From Sulfurimonas paralvinellae (GTDB taxonomy: Bacteria > Campylobacterota > Campylobacteria > Campylobacterales > Sulfurimonadaceae), in assembly GCF_014905135.1 (NCBI RefSeq), contig NZ_CP041406.1:868001-932000 (forward strand): 64,000 nucleotides of DNA. Direction: 5' to 3'. The notes under the pieces are model-generated. The model was not told the DNA's origin. It saw only the letters and a program-made list of their open reading frames with translations, and searched no databases. The position numbers and the translations under genes were made by a program. Numbering within the stretch: position 1 is the stretch's first letter; every line of letters begins with the position of its first letter. Below are positions 46,846-55,396 of the stretch, piece after piece.

Positions 46846-47667
46846 ATGCAAACAGGCTATTATAGTTCTGCTGCTGGAATGGTGACACAGTTTAACAGGC
46901 TTGACACCATCTCAAATAACCTAGCCAATGTCAATACAAACGGTTTTAAAGAAGACAACCTCATTGTAGGCGACTTTATGCGTCTTTATCAGCAAAAAAG
47001 AGATGATCTTCCAAATGATAACAACACAAAAGAGGCTGCCAAGTTTATTAATAGAGCTATGGCAAAAGCGCCACAGGTTGTCGATGCCTATACGGACTTT
47101 TCTGTTGGAAATCTACAAAAGACATCAAATAAGCTTGACGTTGCTCTCTCACGTGACAATCTTTTCTTTGCTGTAAAAACACCAGAAGGTGTCAGATTTA
47201 CCAGAGATGGTTCTTTTTCACTTGATGATGAAGGAAAGCTTGTAACAAAGCAGGGCTATGAAGTGCTTGGTGATGATTATTTTCAAAGCAAGGAAGGCAT
47301 CACTTTTGCAACTACTGACAGTGTCATAGATATTGATAAGAACGGACAGATATCAACAAACGTTCCCGGATCTTTGACACTCACGCAGAATAAAAAACTT
47401 CTAATAGCGAATGTTGACAATCTTAAGTATTTGAAAAAAGAGGGCGACAACCTCTATAAACTGGATGATATGAAGAGAATGACCATTAACGAAGAGAGTG
47501 GTGCCGTCGCTCAAGGATTTGTAGAAAAAAGCAATGTCAATGCCGTGAAGATGATGACGCAGCTTATTGAGACGAATAGACTTGTCGGGATGTATCAAAA
47601 AGCGATGGATACACAAATGAACGATATGAATAGAGACGCAATTGAGAAAATTGCACGAAAAGCTTAG
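46846..47667 (+). CDS. flgF: Flagellar proximal rod protein FlgF
   Basis: 273 residues. The N-terminus GYYSSAAGMVTQFNRLDTIS followed by NNLANVNTNGFK is the rod/hook signature, and the C-terminal VEKSNVNAVKMMTQLIETNR is the matching coiled-coil end. FlgF links the proximal rod to FlgG in the periplasm. It precedes flgG by 18 bases, both behind the sigma-54 promoter. Confidence 0.85.
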   Translation: MQTGYYSSAAGMVTQFNRLDTISNNLANVNTNGFKEDNLIVGDFMRLYQQKRDDLPNDNNTKEAAKFINRAMAKAPQVVDAYTDFSVGNLQKTSNKLDVALSRDNLFFAVKTPEGVRFTRDGSFSLDDEGKLVTKQGYEVLGDDYFQSKEGITFATTDSVIDIDKNGQISTNVPGSLTLTQNKKLLIANVDNLKYLKKEGDNLYKLDDMKRMTINEESGAVAQGFVEKSNVNAVKMMTQLIETNRLVGMYQKAMDTQMNDMNRDAIEKIARKA

Positions 47668-47685
47668 GAATAGGAGAATAGAACA

Positions 47686-48474
47686 ATGATGCAATCACTT
47701 TATACCGCTTCGACGGGAATGCTCGGAATGCAGACGCAGATAGACACAACAGCCAATAATATTGCCAATGTCAATACAATCGGTTTTAAAAAAGGGCGTG
47801 CGGAATTTGCAGATCTTATGTACCATGTTATGGAGTATGCCGGAACATCTACGAGTGATACGACAAAATCACCTACAGGTATTGAAGTAGGACTGGGTGT
47901 TCGTTCAACTGCTGTTAACAAGATCTTTTCGGAAGGTTCTCTCAAGCAGACGGACAATCAGCTTGATATTGCCGTTACAGGACGTGGCTTTTTTAAACTT
48001 GAACTGCCTGATGGAACAGAAGTATATACAAAAAACGGTGCTTTTAAGCTGGATCAGGATGGTGCGATTGTCAATAGTGACGGGTATTATCTTATTCCGC
48101 AGATTGTTGTGCCGCCTGATGCAACAAGTATTAGTATAGGAACAGATGGTACGGTTACGGTTGTTCAACCCGGTCAAACGCAGGCAACACAGATAGGACA
48201 GATTCAAACGACCAATTTTATAAATCCGGCAGGTCTGCATTCAATGGGAGACAACCTGTATCTTGAAACAGACGCTTCCGGGCAACCTGTTGAAGGTATT
48301 CCTGGTGTCGATGGTCTTGGTACGATTCGTCAGGGATTTGTAGAACTTAGTAATGTTGAACTCGTTGTCGAACTTACCGATCTCATTACAGGTCAGCGTG
48401 CTTATGATGCAAACTCAAAGATAATCACTACAAGTGATGAAATGCTCCAAACTACAAATAATCTCAAGCGTTAA
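47686..48474 (+). CDS. flgG: Flagellar distal rod protein FlgG
   Basis: 262 residues, the standard FlgG length. MQSLYTASTGMLGMQTQIDT and NNIANVNTIGFKKGRAEF at the start, the central DGTEVYTKNGAFKLDQDG, and FVELSNVELVVELTDLITGQRAYDANSK at the end identify it. It builds the distal rod through the peptidoglycan and outer membrane. Ten bases separate its stop from the convergent lipoprotein gene. Confidence 0.93.
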   Translation: MMQSLYTASTGMLGMQTQIDTTANNIANVNTIGFKKGRAEFADLMYHVMEYAGTSTSDTTKSPTGIEVGLGVRSTAVNKIFSEGSLKQTDNQLDIAVTGRGFFKLELPDGTEVYTKNGAFKLDQDGAIVNSDGYYLIPQIVVPPDATSISIGTDGTVTVVQPGQTQATQIGQIQTTNFINPAGLHSMGDNLYLETDASGQPVEGIPGVDGLGTIRQGFVELSNVELVVELTDLITGQRAYDANSKIITTSDEMLQTTNNLKR

Positions 48475-48483
48475 TTCAGCGTT

Positions 48484-49491
48484 TTAATTAATTTCCCTGA
48501 GAATAAGTTTGTCATTGATAATTTCAAACTTGACATCAGGGGATTTCTTTCTGTTTTTTTTCTCTTTTACAAGATGTTCTTTATAATAAAAATACTTTTT
48601 GTCTTTATTATATTTTTCTGAACGAAGTAGTAATTTTTCTTTATGGTTTTGTTCGTGAACACTGTTTTTGATCAGGGGTTTGCCATATTTTAAATTAACA
48701 GCAAGTTCATAGGCATCGAGATAAGAGTAATGCTCGTGGCGTATGAAGTGTTTTATAAGTTTTTTCATTGATAGTTTCAAAGGATAGTGTTTGTCTGAGA
48801 CACAACGAACATATGTTTTACCACTTTTGTTGTACCATCCTTCTTTGTCTCTGCCAATATAGACATATTTTGCGAAATCCCGATGCCTTATATCTGTTGT
48901 CGATGACCAGTAAAGTGCACCGGAATAGTCAAGACGGGCATTGTGATCTCTTAGTGTTACAAGATCTTCATCTGTCGGCAGTCTAAAATCATCGATGAGT
49001 ATATGGTCGTTAAGAGCAATTTTTAGATCTTTACAATATTCTTTAGCATCGTTCCAATTCATTTTTTGCTGTTTGTTGATTGCTTGATCCTGCCAGAAGA
49101 GGCCATCAATATATTTCATATCTTTGATCTCTCTCCAGTGGATAAAACCTTGAGATACATTTTTTTTACGTTTGAGCGCAATGGTAAGAGTTGTGTCTTT
49201 GTTAAGGTCTATCCACTTTTTGTAGGTAATGTGTCCTTTGGCTGTTGCCTCAATGTGATACCTTCCCTTTTGTAATAAAATACCGTCTTTATATTTTGGC
49301 TTAATGTTAAGGATGCGAATACGTGTTGCATTTGGACTTTGAACGGAGAGTTTGAATTTGGTGCGTTGTTGCACAATGGTTTTTTGCTTGGGAGGTTTAT
49401 CTGTAATGAGTTTTTTAACAGGCACTTCTTTTGTGCTGCCGCAACCTATAAAGTAAACAGAAATGCCGATTAATAAAAATAATTTAATCAA
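48484..49491 (-). CDS. Lipoprotein with PEGA-like and DUF1566 domains
   Basis: 335 residues. The signal ends in the lipobox YFIGCG. Residues about 47-108 look like a PEGA-type beta domain (LLQKGRYHIEATAKGHITYKKWIDL). Residues about 115-232 are DUF1566: YIDGLFWQDQAI, YCKDLKIALNDHILIDDFRLPTDEDL, ALYWSST and YVRCVSD. The remaining 100 residues are Lys-rich with no known fold. It shares its DUF1566 domain with the small protein at 5730. A surface or periplasmic binding role is likely but unproven. Confidence 0.65.
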   Translation of the reverse strand: MIKLFLLIGISVYFIGCGSTKEVPVKKLITDKPPKQKTIVQQRTKFKLSVQSPNATRIRILNIKPKYKDGILLQKGRYHIEATAKGHITYKKWIDLNKDTTLTIALKRKKNVSQGFIHWREIKDMKYIDGLFWQDQAINKQQKMNWNDAKEYCKDLKIALNDHILIDDFRLPTDEDLVTLRDHNARLDYSGALYWSSTTDIRHRDFAKYVYIGRDKEGWYNKSGKTYVRCVSDKHYPLKLSMKKLIKHFIRHEHYSYLDAYELAVNLKYGKPLIKNSVHEQNHKEKLLLRSEKYNKDKKYFYYKEHLVKEKKNRKKSPDVKFEIINDKLILREIN

Positions 49492-49579
49492 TTCAAAACT
49501 TCCAGAGAATTTTTAAGGGCGATTATAACATATCTTATGATATTATATGATAATTGTTATACAAAGGGCATAAAAATAG

Positions 49580-50827
49580 ATGTTACAGTTTTACAATAAG
49601 TTGAATATTTCAAAAAAACTTGATTTTATGAATCTCTCTACTGCTCTTATAGCAGGCATTATTGCGATAATCTTCATTGTGCTTTATCAGTATATTGACG
49701 GTACAAAAATTTTAAAGTATCAAAGCCGTACTTTAGCAAAGGTTCTTGCCCAAAATATCGCTCCGGCACTTCTTTTTAAAGATGCTAAAAATATTGATGA
49801 ATCATTGTCTTCTGTAAAATACGCAGAAAATATACTTGAGGCATATGCTTTGGATGTCAATGGAAATATACTGGGGGTATATGTACAAAAGCAACCTTAT
49901 AAAAAAAATAATGAAATAGAGAAAATGACACTCAAAGAAGAACAGTTTTCGAAAGGGTTCGAACTCTATACTGTTGTACCTGTACACGCAGAAAACAGAA
50001 CCATAGGCTATCTTGTCCTTGTTCATTCAACACAAATGCTTATTACTCACCTTTTGACTCAGACATTATTCATCACGCTCATTATATTGGTATCTATCAT
50101 TATCACTTCACGTTACTATAAACTGTTAAGCCGTAAAATCTTGAATCCTATCGCAAAACTCAATAAAGGTACTACGAAGATCATTCAGACAAAGACGCTG
50201 CATACGCATGTAAGGGTTTATAACGATGATGAGATAGGGGAACTTGCTAAAAACTTCAACATAATGATAAATACACTCTCCGAGTATCATGAAGAACTGA
50301 ACAGACAAAAAGATCTTCTTGATTATAAAGCAAACCATGACGATCTTACGGATTTACCAAACAGAGCACTTTTTAATGACAGACTGGCTGTTGCCATGAA
50401 AAAAGCAGACCGAAATAAAAGTGCACTCGGTGTTTTCTTTTTGGATATAGATTACTTTAAACAGATAAATGATCAATATGGTCACGATGTGGGTGATGAA
50501 CTTCTGAAACGTTTTTCTCAGCGTCTGCAGGAGTGTCTGCGTGCGGCAGATACACTCGCTAGAATCGGCGGCGACGAGTTTATGATTATCCTTGAAGAGA
50601 ACAAAGAGATGACAACTTCAAAAACAGTGGCAAAGAAGATCGTAGAAGCGATGAAAGAGCCTATAGCACTTGGAGAATCAACATTGAAAATCAGTACCAG
50701 CATAGGGATTGCCATATATCCTCAAGATGCCAAAGATGCTGAAGAGTTGGTCAAGAATGCAGATATGGCAATGTATAAAGTCAAAGAATCAGGCAGAGAC
50801 GGTTTCGCTTTTTTTCAAGCAGAATGA
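49580..50827 (+). CDS. Diguanylate cyclase with HAMP domain
   Basis: 415 residues. A membrane helix near 20-38, a periplasmic sensor domain of about 110 residues, a second helix near 155-172, a HAMP linker (about 175-225) and a GGDEF domain from about 250. The active site is intact GGDEF (330-334), and RAAD five residues before it is a full RxxD inhibitory site. It should make c-di-GMP under feedback control. This is the only one of three GGDEF proteins here that keeps catalysis, so it could supply the ligand for the pseudo-enzyme at 22736. Confidence 0.88.
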   Translation: MLQFYNKLNISKKLDFMNLSTALIAGIIAIIFIVLYQYIDGTKILKYQSRTLAKVLAQNIAPALLFKDAKNIDESLSSVKYAENILEAYALDVNGNILGVYVQKQPYKKNNEIEKMTLKEEQFSKGFELYTVVPVHAENRTIGYLVLVHSTQMLITHLLTQTLFITLIILVSIIITSRYYKLLSRKILNPIAKLNKGTTKIIQTKTLHTHVRVYNDDEIGELAKNFNIMINTLSEYHEELNRQKDLLDYKANHDDLTDLPNRALFNDRLAVAMKKADRNKSALGVFFLDIDYFKQINDQYGHDVGDELLKRFSQRLQECLRAADTLARIGGDEFMIILEENKEMTTSKTVAKKIVEAMKEPIALGESTLKISTSIGIAIYPQDAKDAEELVKNADMAMYKVKESGRDGFAFFQAE

Positions 50828-50859
50828 AACGCTTTATAAAACTACAATCACTTTTTGGA

Positions 50860-50865
50860 TATAAT
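50860..50865 (+). promoter_or_regulatory. -10 box for leuD-leuB
   Basis: TATAAT, 35 bases before the leuD ATG; TTAGGAAT is the ribosome site. No leader peptide with Leu codons was seen. Confidence 0.4.
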
Positions 50866-50900
50866 CGCAAAATTATTTAAGTAAAACATTAGGAATTTAT

Positions 50901-51407
50901 ATGCAAAAAGCAAACATAAACGGTAAAGTTTGGAGATTTGGAAAAGATATCGACACAGACTTGATCATAGCAGCACGTTACTTAAACACTTCAGTACCTG
51001 AAGAGTTGGCAAAACATGTTATGGAAGATGCCGATCCAGAGTTTGTAAATAAAATGACTCCAGGTGATATTATAGTCGCAGATGAAAACTTTGGTTGCGG
51101 AAGTTCACGTGAACATGCACCAATAGCACTTAAGGCGGCAGGTGTAGCTGCAATCGTAGCACCGACATTTGCAAGAATTTTTTACAGAAATGCTTTTAAT
51201 ATGGGACTGCCTATCTTTGAGCTTAAAGAAGCAGCGGAGATAAAAGAGGGCGATGAGATCAGTATAGATATGAATGCCGGTACGATTACAGATAAAACGA
51301 CAGGTAAAACATATAGTTTTACACCGATTCCTGAATTTATGCAGGAGTTGATAGATGCAGGCGGTTTGATGAACTTTGCACAAAATGAGATAGAAGGTAA
51401 AAAATAG
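50901..51407 (+). CDS. leuD: 3-isopropylmalate dehydratase small subunit
   Basis: 168 residues, short archaeal/LeuD2-like form. With LeuC it isomerises 2- to 3-isopropylmalate. GKVWRFGKDIDTDLIIAARYL and DENFGCGSSREHAPIALKAAG are the swivel-domain signatures. leuC is not adjacent, so the large subunit must be encoded elsewhere. leuB starts immediately after the stop. Confidence 0.9.
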   Translation: MQKANINGKVWRFGKDIDTDLIIAARYLNTSVPEELAKHVMEDADPEFVNKMTPGDIIVADENFGCGSSREHAPIALKAAGVAAIVAPTFARIFYRNAFNMGLPIFELKEAAEIKEGDEISIDMNAGTITDKTTGKTYSFTPIPEFMQELIDAGGLMNFAQNEIEGKK

Positions 51408-52475
51408 ATGAAATCATATAAAATAGCACTTATTAAAGGTGATGGAATAGGTCCGGAGATCATAGACGAAGCTGTTAAAGTACTTGATGCAGTGGCATCT
51501 TACAGTGGTTTTCATTTTAACTATGAAGAGTTGCTGATGGGTGGAGCTGCGTATGATATTACAGGTGATCCGCTTCCTCAAGAGACTGTTTCAGGTTCAT
51601 TGAACTCAGATGCTGTACTTTTTGGTGCAATCGGCGGTGAAAAATGGGACACTCTTCCACGTGAGAAGCGTCCAGAAAGCGGCTTACTACGTTTTAGAAA
51701 AGAACTTGGTGTCTATGCAAACCTGCGCCCTGCCGTTGTTTATGATGAACTTGCGAATGCATCGTCATTAAAGCCTGAGATCGTTCGCGGTGTTGATTTG
51801 ATGGTCGTGCGTGAGCTTATCGGCGGTATCTATTTCGGTGAGCCAAAAGGCCGTGATGAAAATAAAGGCTGGAATACAATGGTATACTCACGTGATGAGA
51901 TCATTCGTATTGCACACCAGGCATTTAAAATTGCAATGACAAGAAGTAAAAGAGTATGCTCGATAGATAAAGCAAATGTTCTTGATGTATCACAACTATG
52001 GCGTGAGACTGTTGAAGAGGTTGCAAAAGAGTATCCGGAAGTTGAACTCTCTCACATGTATGTTGACAATGCCGCTATGCAGCTTATCCGTGATCCAAAA
52101 CAGTTTGATGTAATGCTTACCGGTAATATATTTGGAGATATTCTTTCAGATGAAGCCTCTATGCTTTCTGGATCTATCGGTCTGCTTCCATCTGCTTCTG
52201 TTGGTGCAAAGATTGGTGTTTATGAGCCTATTCACGGTTCAGCACCTGATATTGCGGGACAGGGGATTGCCAACCCTATAGCAACGATCTCATCAGCATC
52301 GATGATGTTGCGTTACGCATTAAATGAAAATGCTGCAGCAGATAAAATTGATGCAGCAATCAAACGTGCTCTTGCAGAAGGTTATAGAACACAGGATCTT
52401 GCACAATTTGATGCAAAAGAGATCTGTTCAACAAGTGAAATGGGTTCAATTATCGCGAACTATATCGAGAAATAA
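51408..52475 (+). CDS. leuB: 3-isopropylmalate dehydrogenase
   Basis: 355 residues. LeuB oxidises and decarboxylates 3-isopropylmalate with NAD. Motifs: [15 protein letters not shown], the substrate arginines in [21 protein letters not shown], and [17 protein letters not shown] and [18 protein letters not shown]. Adjacent to leuD with no gap. Downstream lie two small unrelated genes. Confidence 0.94.
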   Translation: MKSYKIALIKGDGIGPEIIDEAVKVLDAVASYSGFHFNYEELLMGGAAYDITGDPLPQETVSGSLNSDAVLFGAIGGEKWDTLPREKRPESGLLRFRKELGVYANLRPAVVYDELANASSLKPEIVRGVDLMVVRELIGGIYFGEPKGRDENKGWNTMVYSRDEIIRIAHQAFKIAMTRSKRVCSIDKANVLDVSQLWRETVEEVAKEYPEVELSHMYVDNAAMQLIRDPKQFDVMLTGNIFGDILSDEASMLSGSIGLLPSASVGAKIGVYEPIHGSAPDIAGQGIANPIATISSASMMLRYALNENAAADKIDAAIKRALAEGYRTQDLAQFDAKEICSTSEMGSIIANYIEK

Positions 52476-52488
52476 GAGTTATATAAAG

Positions 52489-52737
52489 ATGCAGACACTT
52501 ACTTTGGCAAATATCTATGAACTGCAGGGTTTAAAAGAGGAAGCATTGGAGATATATAAGGAGATACTGAAAAAAGATCCTAATAACTCTGATGCTAAAA
52601 TTGCCATAAGAAGATTGTCCGGTATGCGTAAAAAGTTTTTAAGAGTCAATTCTCAAATGAAAGATTTTTTTCTTAAAATGGATACGGATGTAGAGTTTAA
52701 AGAGTTTGAAAGGTGGTTATTAAAAGCATGGAATTAA
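52489..52737 (+). CDS. Small TPR-like protein
   Basis: 82 residues from the ATG at 52489, 13 bases after leuB; the open frame reaches back into leuB. The start MQTLTLANIYELQGLKEEAL continuing EIYKEILKKDPNNSDAK is a single tetratricopeptide repeat. The rest is a Lys-rich helix ending FERWLLKAWN. It probably binds another protein, perhaps the CiaD-like protein that overlaps it. Confidence 0.6.
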   Translation: MQTLTLANIYELQGLKEEALEIYKEILKKDPNNSDAKIAIRRLSGMRKKFLRVNSQMKDFFLKMDTDVEFKEFERWLLKAWN

Positions 52738-53063
52738 AAGATGTAATACTCTCAACACTGGCTGAGATGGAAGATGACGCCCCGATAACCGAGTCAATAC
52801 CAAAACAAGAAAATACGCAAAAAGTGCCGCAGCAGCAGGAACCCTTGATAAAAACAGCTGCAGCTGATGAATCGAGTGTTGAGAGTGAACTGATCTATCT
52901 TAACTCTATCAGAGAGCGTTTGTTGGTGCTTTTTGAAGGGTTCCAGGCACCGAACAATGCGAATATCGAAGCTAAGATAGACATGACGCTTAATTTTTTA
53001 GAGTACACGCTCGCTACAATTGATGCAAGAGTGGAAAAATTAGAAAAAGGAAACATGAAGTGA
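52728..53063 (+). CDS. CiaD-like protein
   Basis: 111 residues from the ATG at 52728 (MELKDVILSTLAEMEDD), overlapping the TPR-like gene by ten bases. The N-terminal half is Gln/Pro-rich and disordered. The C-terminal block YLNSIRERLLVLFEGFQAP followed by NIEAKIDMTLNFLEYTLATID resembles the C-terminal domain of Campylobacter CiaD. In C. jejuni CiaD is an invasion effector, but the domain is widespread in free-living relatives, so a host role here is not implied. The link is from memory of the domain. Confidence 0.5.
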   Translation: MELKDVILSTLAEMEDDAPITESIPKQENTQKVPQQQEPLIKTAAADESSVESELIYLNSIRERLLVLFEGFQAPNNANIEAKIDMTLNFLEYTLATIDARVEKLEKGNMK

Positions 53064-53896
53064 GCCAATACCGTGTTTTAATAGATGCAAACGATGAAAA
53101 AGGCTTGGTTCATAAAGTATCAAGTGTTTTTTATAACTATGATCTTAATATTTTATCCAATAGTGAATTTGTTGATAAAGAGAGTAATAAATTTTTTATG
53201 CGTTCTGTTGTTGACGGCAATGTAGATAAAGATGAATTGACGGCAGCTGTCACAAAAGTTCTTCCTGTTGATTCAAGTATAAAAGTAATTGAACCGAAAA
53301 AGAAAAATATCATTATTATGGCGACAAAAGAGATGCATGCGCTTGGTGATATTCTGATCCGTCATGAGGCAGGTGAACTTGAGGCAAATATTTTGGCTGT
53401 TATATCAAACTATGACACACTTGAATCACTGGTCTCAAAATTCGACATTCCTTATATTACAATATCTCACGAAGGTCTTGAGCGTCCCGAACATGAAAAT
53501 AAGATAATTGAGACTATCAATGGTTTTAAAGATGTCGATTATATCGTTTTGGCAAAATATATGCGTATCTTGACACCGCGTTTCGTTGAAGCATTTGAAG
53601 ATAAGATTATGAATATTCACCACTCGTTCTTACCGGCATTTATCGGTGCAAACCCATATAAACAGGCTTATGACAGAGGTGTGAAGATTATTGGTGCTAC
53701 GGCACACTTTGTAAATAACAATCTTGATGAAGGGCCGATTATCGCTCAAGAAGTCATTCATGTCAATCATGCCTACGGGTGGAGAGATATGCAGCGCTCC
53801 GGTAGAGATGTGGAGAAAGTTGTTCTCTCACGCGCACTGAAACTTGCCCTTGAAGACAGAATCTTTGTTTATGCAAACAGAACGGTTATCTTTTAA
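53060..53896 (+). CDS. purU: Formyltetrahydrofolate deformylase
   Basis: 278 residues from a GTG overlapping the previous stop. An N-terminal ACT domain (1-80: RVLIDANDEKGLVHKVSSVFY) is followed by a formyltransferase fold with NIHHSFLPAFIGANPYKQAY, GATAHFVNNNLDEGPII holding the catalytic Asn, His and Asp. PurU hydrolyses 10-formyl-THF to formate and THF, balancing the folate pool. It works on the product of folD at 27.7 kb. Confidence 0.92.
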   Translation: MSQYRVLIDANDEKGLVHKVSSVFYNYDLNILSNSEFVDKESNKFFMRSVVDGNVDKDELTAAVTKVLPVDSSIKVIEPKKKNIIIMATKEMHALGDILIRHEAGELEANILAVISNYDTLESLVSKFDIPYITISHEGLERPEHENKIIETINGFKDVDYIVLAKYMRILTPRFVEAFEDKIMNIHHSFLPAFIGANPYKQAYDRGVKIIGATAHFVNNNLDEGPIIAQEVIHVNHAYGWRDMQRSGRDVEKVVLSRALKLALEDRIFVYANRTVIF

Positions 53897-54366
53897 TGTC
53901 GTTCAACCTGGTTTTAGTACATCCTCAGATTCCTAACAACACAGGGGCAATAGGCCGTCTCTGTGTCAATGCAGGTGCCTCGCTTCATCTCATTAAACCA
54001 ATCGGCTTTGATATCGATGAAAAAGCGGTTCGCAGAGCAGGACTTGATTACTGGGATAAACTTGATCTGCATGTCTGGGAGAGTCTTGATGATTTCTTTT
54101 CAAATAATACGATCACAGACAATGCTTATTTTGCAACGACAAAAACAGATAGACCCTATTTTGAAGCAGAATTTAAAGAAGGTGACTATATTTTCTTCGG
54201 CAGTGAAACTGCGGGTATTCCGGAAGATATTTTAAGCAGGTATCAGTCACAAACAATTACGATTCCCATGACAAAAGAGGGTAGAAGTCTCAATCTCGCC
54301 ATATCAACCGGCATTGTGCTCTATGATGCTATTCGTCAAAACTATACTACTTTTGATAAGGCGTAA
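53896..54366 (+). CDS. trmL: tRNA (cytidine-34) 2'-O-methyltransferase TrmL
   Basis: 156 residues, SPOUT family. TrmL methylates the ribose at wobble position 34 of tRNA-Leu. PQIPNNTGAIGRLCVNAG, RRAGLDYWDKL and FGSETAGIPEDIL are the three family segments, and SLNLAISTGIVLYDAIRQ the knot end. It starts in the purU stop. Confidence 0.9.
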   Translation: MSFNLVLVHPQIPNNTGAIGRLCVNAGASLHLIKPIGFDIDEKAVRRAGLDYWDKLDLHVWESLDDFFSNNTITDNAYFATTKTDRPYFEAEFKEGDYIFFGSETAGIPEDILSRYQSQTITIPMTKEGRSLNLAISTGIVLYDAIRQNYTTFDKA

Positions 54367-54369
54367 TAT

Positions 54370-54516
54370 ATGAATTCTTTTGTTGATACTGTAATGCTCA
54401 TACTCTTTGTTCTTTTTATGATCTTTATTTTTGGCGGCTACCATAAAACAAAATCAGAGCAGAGAGAACAAGAGCGAGAAAAAGAAGAGAAGCGGAAGAA
54501 CGAAGAGAAGTCCTAA
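54370..54516 (+). CDS. Small single-helix membrane protein (48 residues)
   Basis: ATG at 54370, three bases after trmL. Residues 1-25 form a membrane helix (VMLILFVLFMIFIFGG), and the rest is a highly charged helix of Lys, Glu, Arg and Gln. There is no clear ribosome site other than coupling to trmL. Similar short proteins occur in many Campylobacterota genomes. Function unknown. Confidence 0.5.
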   Translation: MNSFVDTVMLILFVLFMIFIFGGYHKTKSEQREQEREKEEKRKNEEKS

Positions 54517-54596
54517 AAAAGTTTTTCTGCCCAAATCTCCATTTTATTTTCAAATCTTTCAAAAAGTGTTTCTGCGTTTTTAATAATAAGTGCCAT
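54513..54596 (-). CDS. 27-residue ORF divergent from the CI/S24 regulator
   Basis: ATG at 54596 with the ribosome site AAAGGA six bases upstream, then 27 codons to TAG at 54513. The peptide MALIIKNAETLFERFENK continues MEIWAEKLF and is predicted amphipathic helix. Its stop overlaps that of the convergent small membrane protein by two bases. The direct repeats at 54618-54667 lie in its upstream region, so the CI-like regulator may control it. No homologue known; whether it is a toxin, adaptor or decoy cannot be told. Confidence 0.4.
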   Translation of the reverse strand: MALIIKNAETLFERFENKMEIWAEKLF

Positions 54597-54617
54597 TTTG
54601 TATCCTTTTATTTTAAC

Positions 54618-54667
54618 TTGAAAAAATATTACAAAAAAACAAACTCTCTTTGAAAAAATATGACAAA
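54618..54667. repeat. Phased direct repeats, candidate operators
   Basis: TTGAAAAAATATTACAAA (54618-54635) and TTGAAAAAATATGACAAA (54650-54667) match at 17 of 18 positions and start 32 bases apart, about three helical turns. They lie between the 27-residue ORF and the CI/S24 regulator gene. Confidence 0.6.
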
Positions 54668-54681
54668 TTGCAATATAAATG

Positions 54682-54710
54682 TTGATTTTCTTTTTAAATT
54701 TGACTATACT
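54682..54710 (+). promoter_or_regulatory. Sigma-70 promoter of the CI/S24 regulator
   Basis: TTGATT (54682-54687), 17 bases, TATACT (54705-54710). Expected start near 54717; AAAGGGG precedes the ATG at 54740. The direct repeats lie 15-60 bases upstream of the -35 box. Confidence 0.5.
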
Positions 54711-54739
54711 ATGAAATATTTATTCAAAAAGGGGTCAAA

Positions 54740-55396
54740 ATGAATAGTTTTACTGACATAGTCGAAGAGATAAAGAGTATCGTTTCTCCTGAATTTGCAC
54801 CAAAAAAAGTTTTTGACAAAGATGTGGCCGAGTTATTGGGCATTTCACAAATGAATTTTGCAACGATGAAAAAACGTAATAAAATTCCTTTTGCAGAACT
54901 TTTGGATTTTTGTGCAAAAAGAAGTATATCAATCAACTGGATGCTCTACGGTCAATCGCCTGAGAGTTTGGTTGAAGCGACAAACAATTATATGATAAAA
55001 TATTTTACAGATATAAATGCAAGTGCAGGCGGTGGTGCCGATAGTGATTTCGAAGAGATAAAAGAGCTTGAAATTCCTGAGCAGTTCGTGTTTATGCTCG
55101 GTGGTGAACGTGAGCTGAAAAATATAGAAGCGATTAATGTCTCCGGAGACTCTATGGAACCTACATTTAGCTATAATGACATTGTATTTATAAATCGAGA
55201 GAAAACAGACCTTAATCGCGGAGGTATTTTTACTATCCGTACAGAGGCCGGACTCTTCATTAAACGGGTACAAAGAAGAATGGATGGGATGATCGATGTT
55301 ATCTCTGATAATTCTGTCTATCCGACACAGGTGTTAGACCCTAATGAAATCGAAGTCATTGGTCGTGTTATCAGTAGATTTGGAGATGTTGATTAA
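54740..55396 (+). CDS. CI-type transcriptional regulator with S24 domain
   Basis: 218 residues. N-terminal phage CI-repressor-type helix-turn-helix (KDVAELLGISQMNFATMKK continuing through SINWMLYG). C-terminal S24/LexA-like domain with the catalytic Ser138 in VSGDSMEPTF and Lys175 in GLFIKRVQRR, both present, so self-cleavage is possible. No phage genes follow, so it may be a resident stress or damage regulator. The direct repeats upstream are likely binding sites. Its 3' end overlaps the NlpC/P60 gene. Confidence 0.75.
   Translation: MNSFTDIVEEIKSIVSPEFAPKKVFDKDVAELLGISQMNFATMKKRNKIPFAELLDFCAKRSISINWMLYGQSPESLVEATNNYMIKYFTDINASAGGGADSDFEEIKELEIPEQFVFMLGGERELKNIEAINVSGDSMEPTFSYNDIVFINREKTDLNRGGIFTIRTEAGLFIKRVQRRMDGMIDVISDNSVYPTQVLDPNEIEVIGRVISRFGDVD

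Noticed and set aside
49535-49560. TATGATA direct repeats before the diguanylate cyclase gene as operators
   Set aside because: Spacing and AT-richness make chance likely; no flanking symmetry was seen.
54740-55396. Prophage remnant around the CI/S24 regulator
   Set aside because: No integrase, structural genes or att repeats were seen; neighbours are housekeeping or wall genes.
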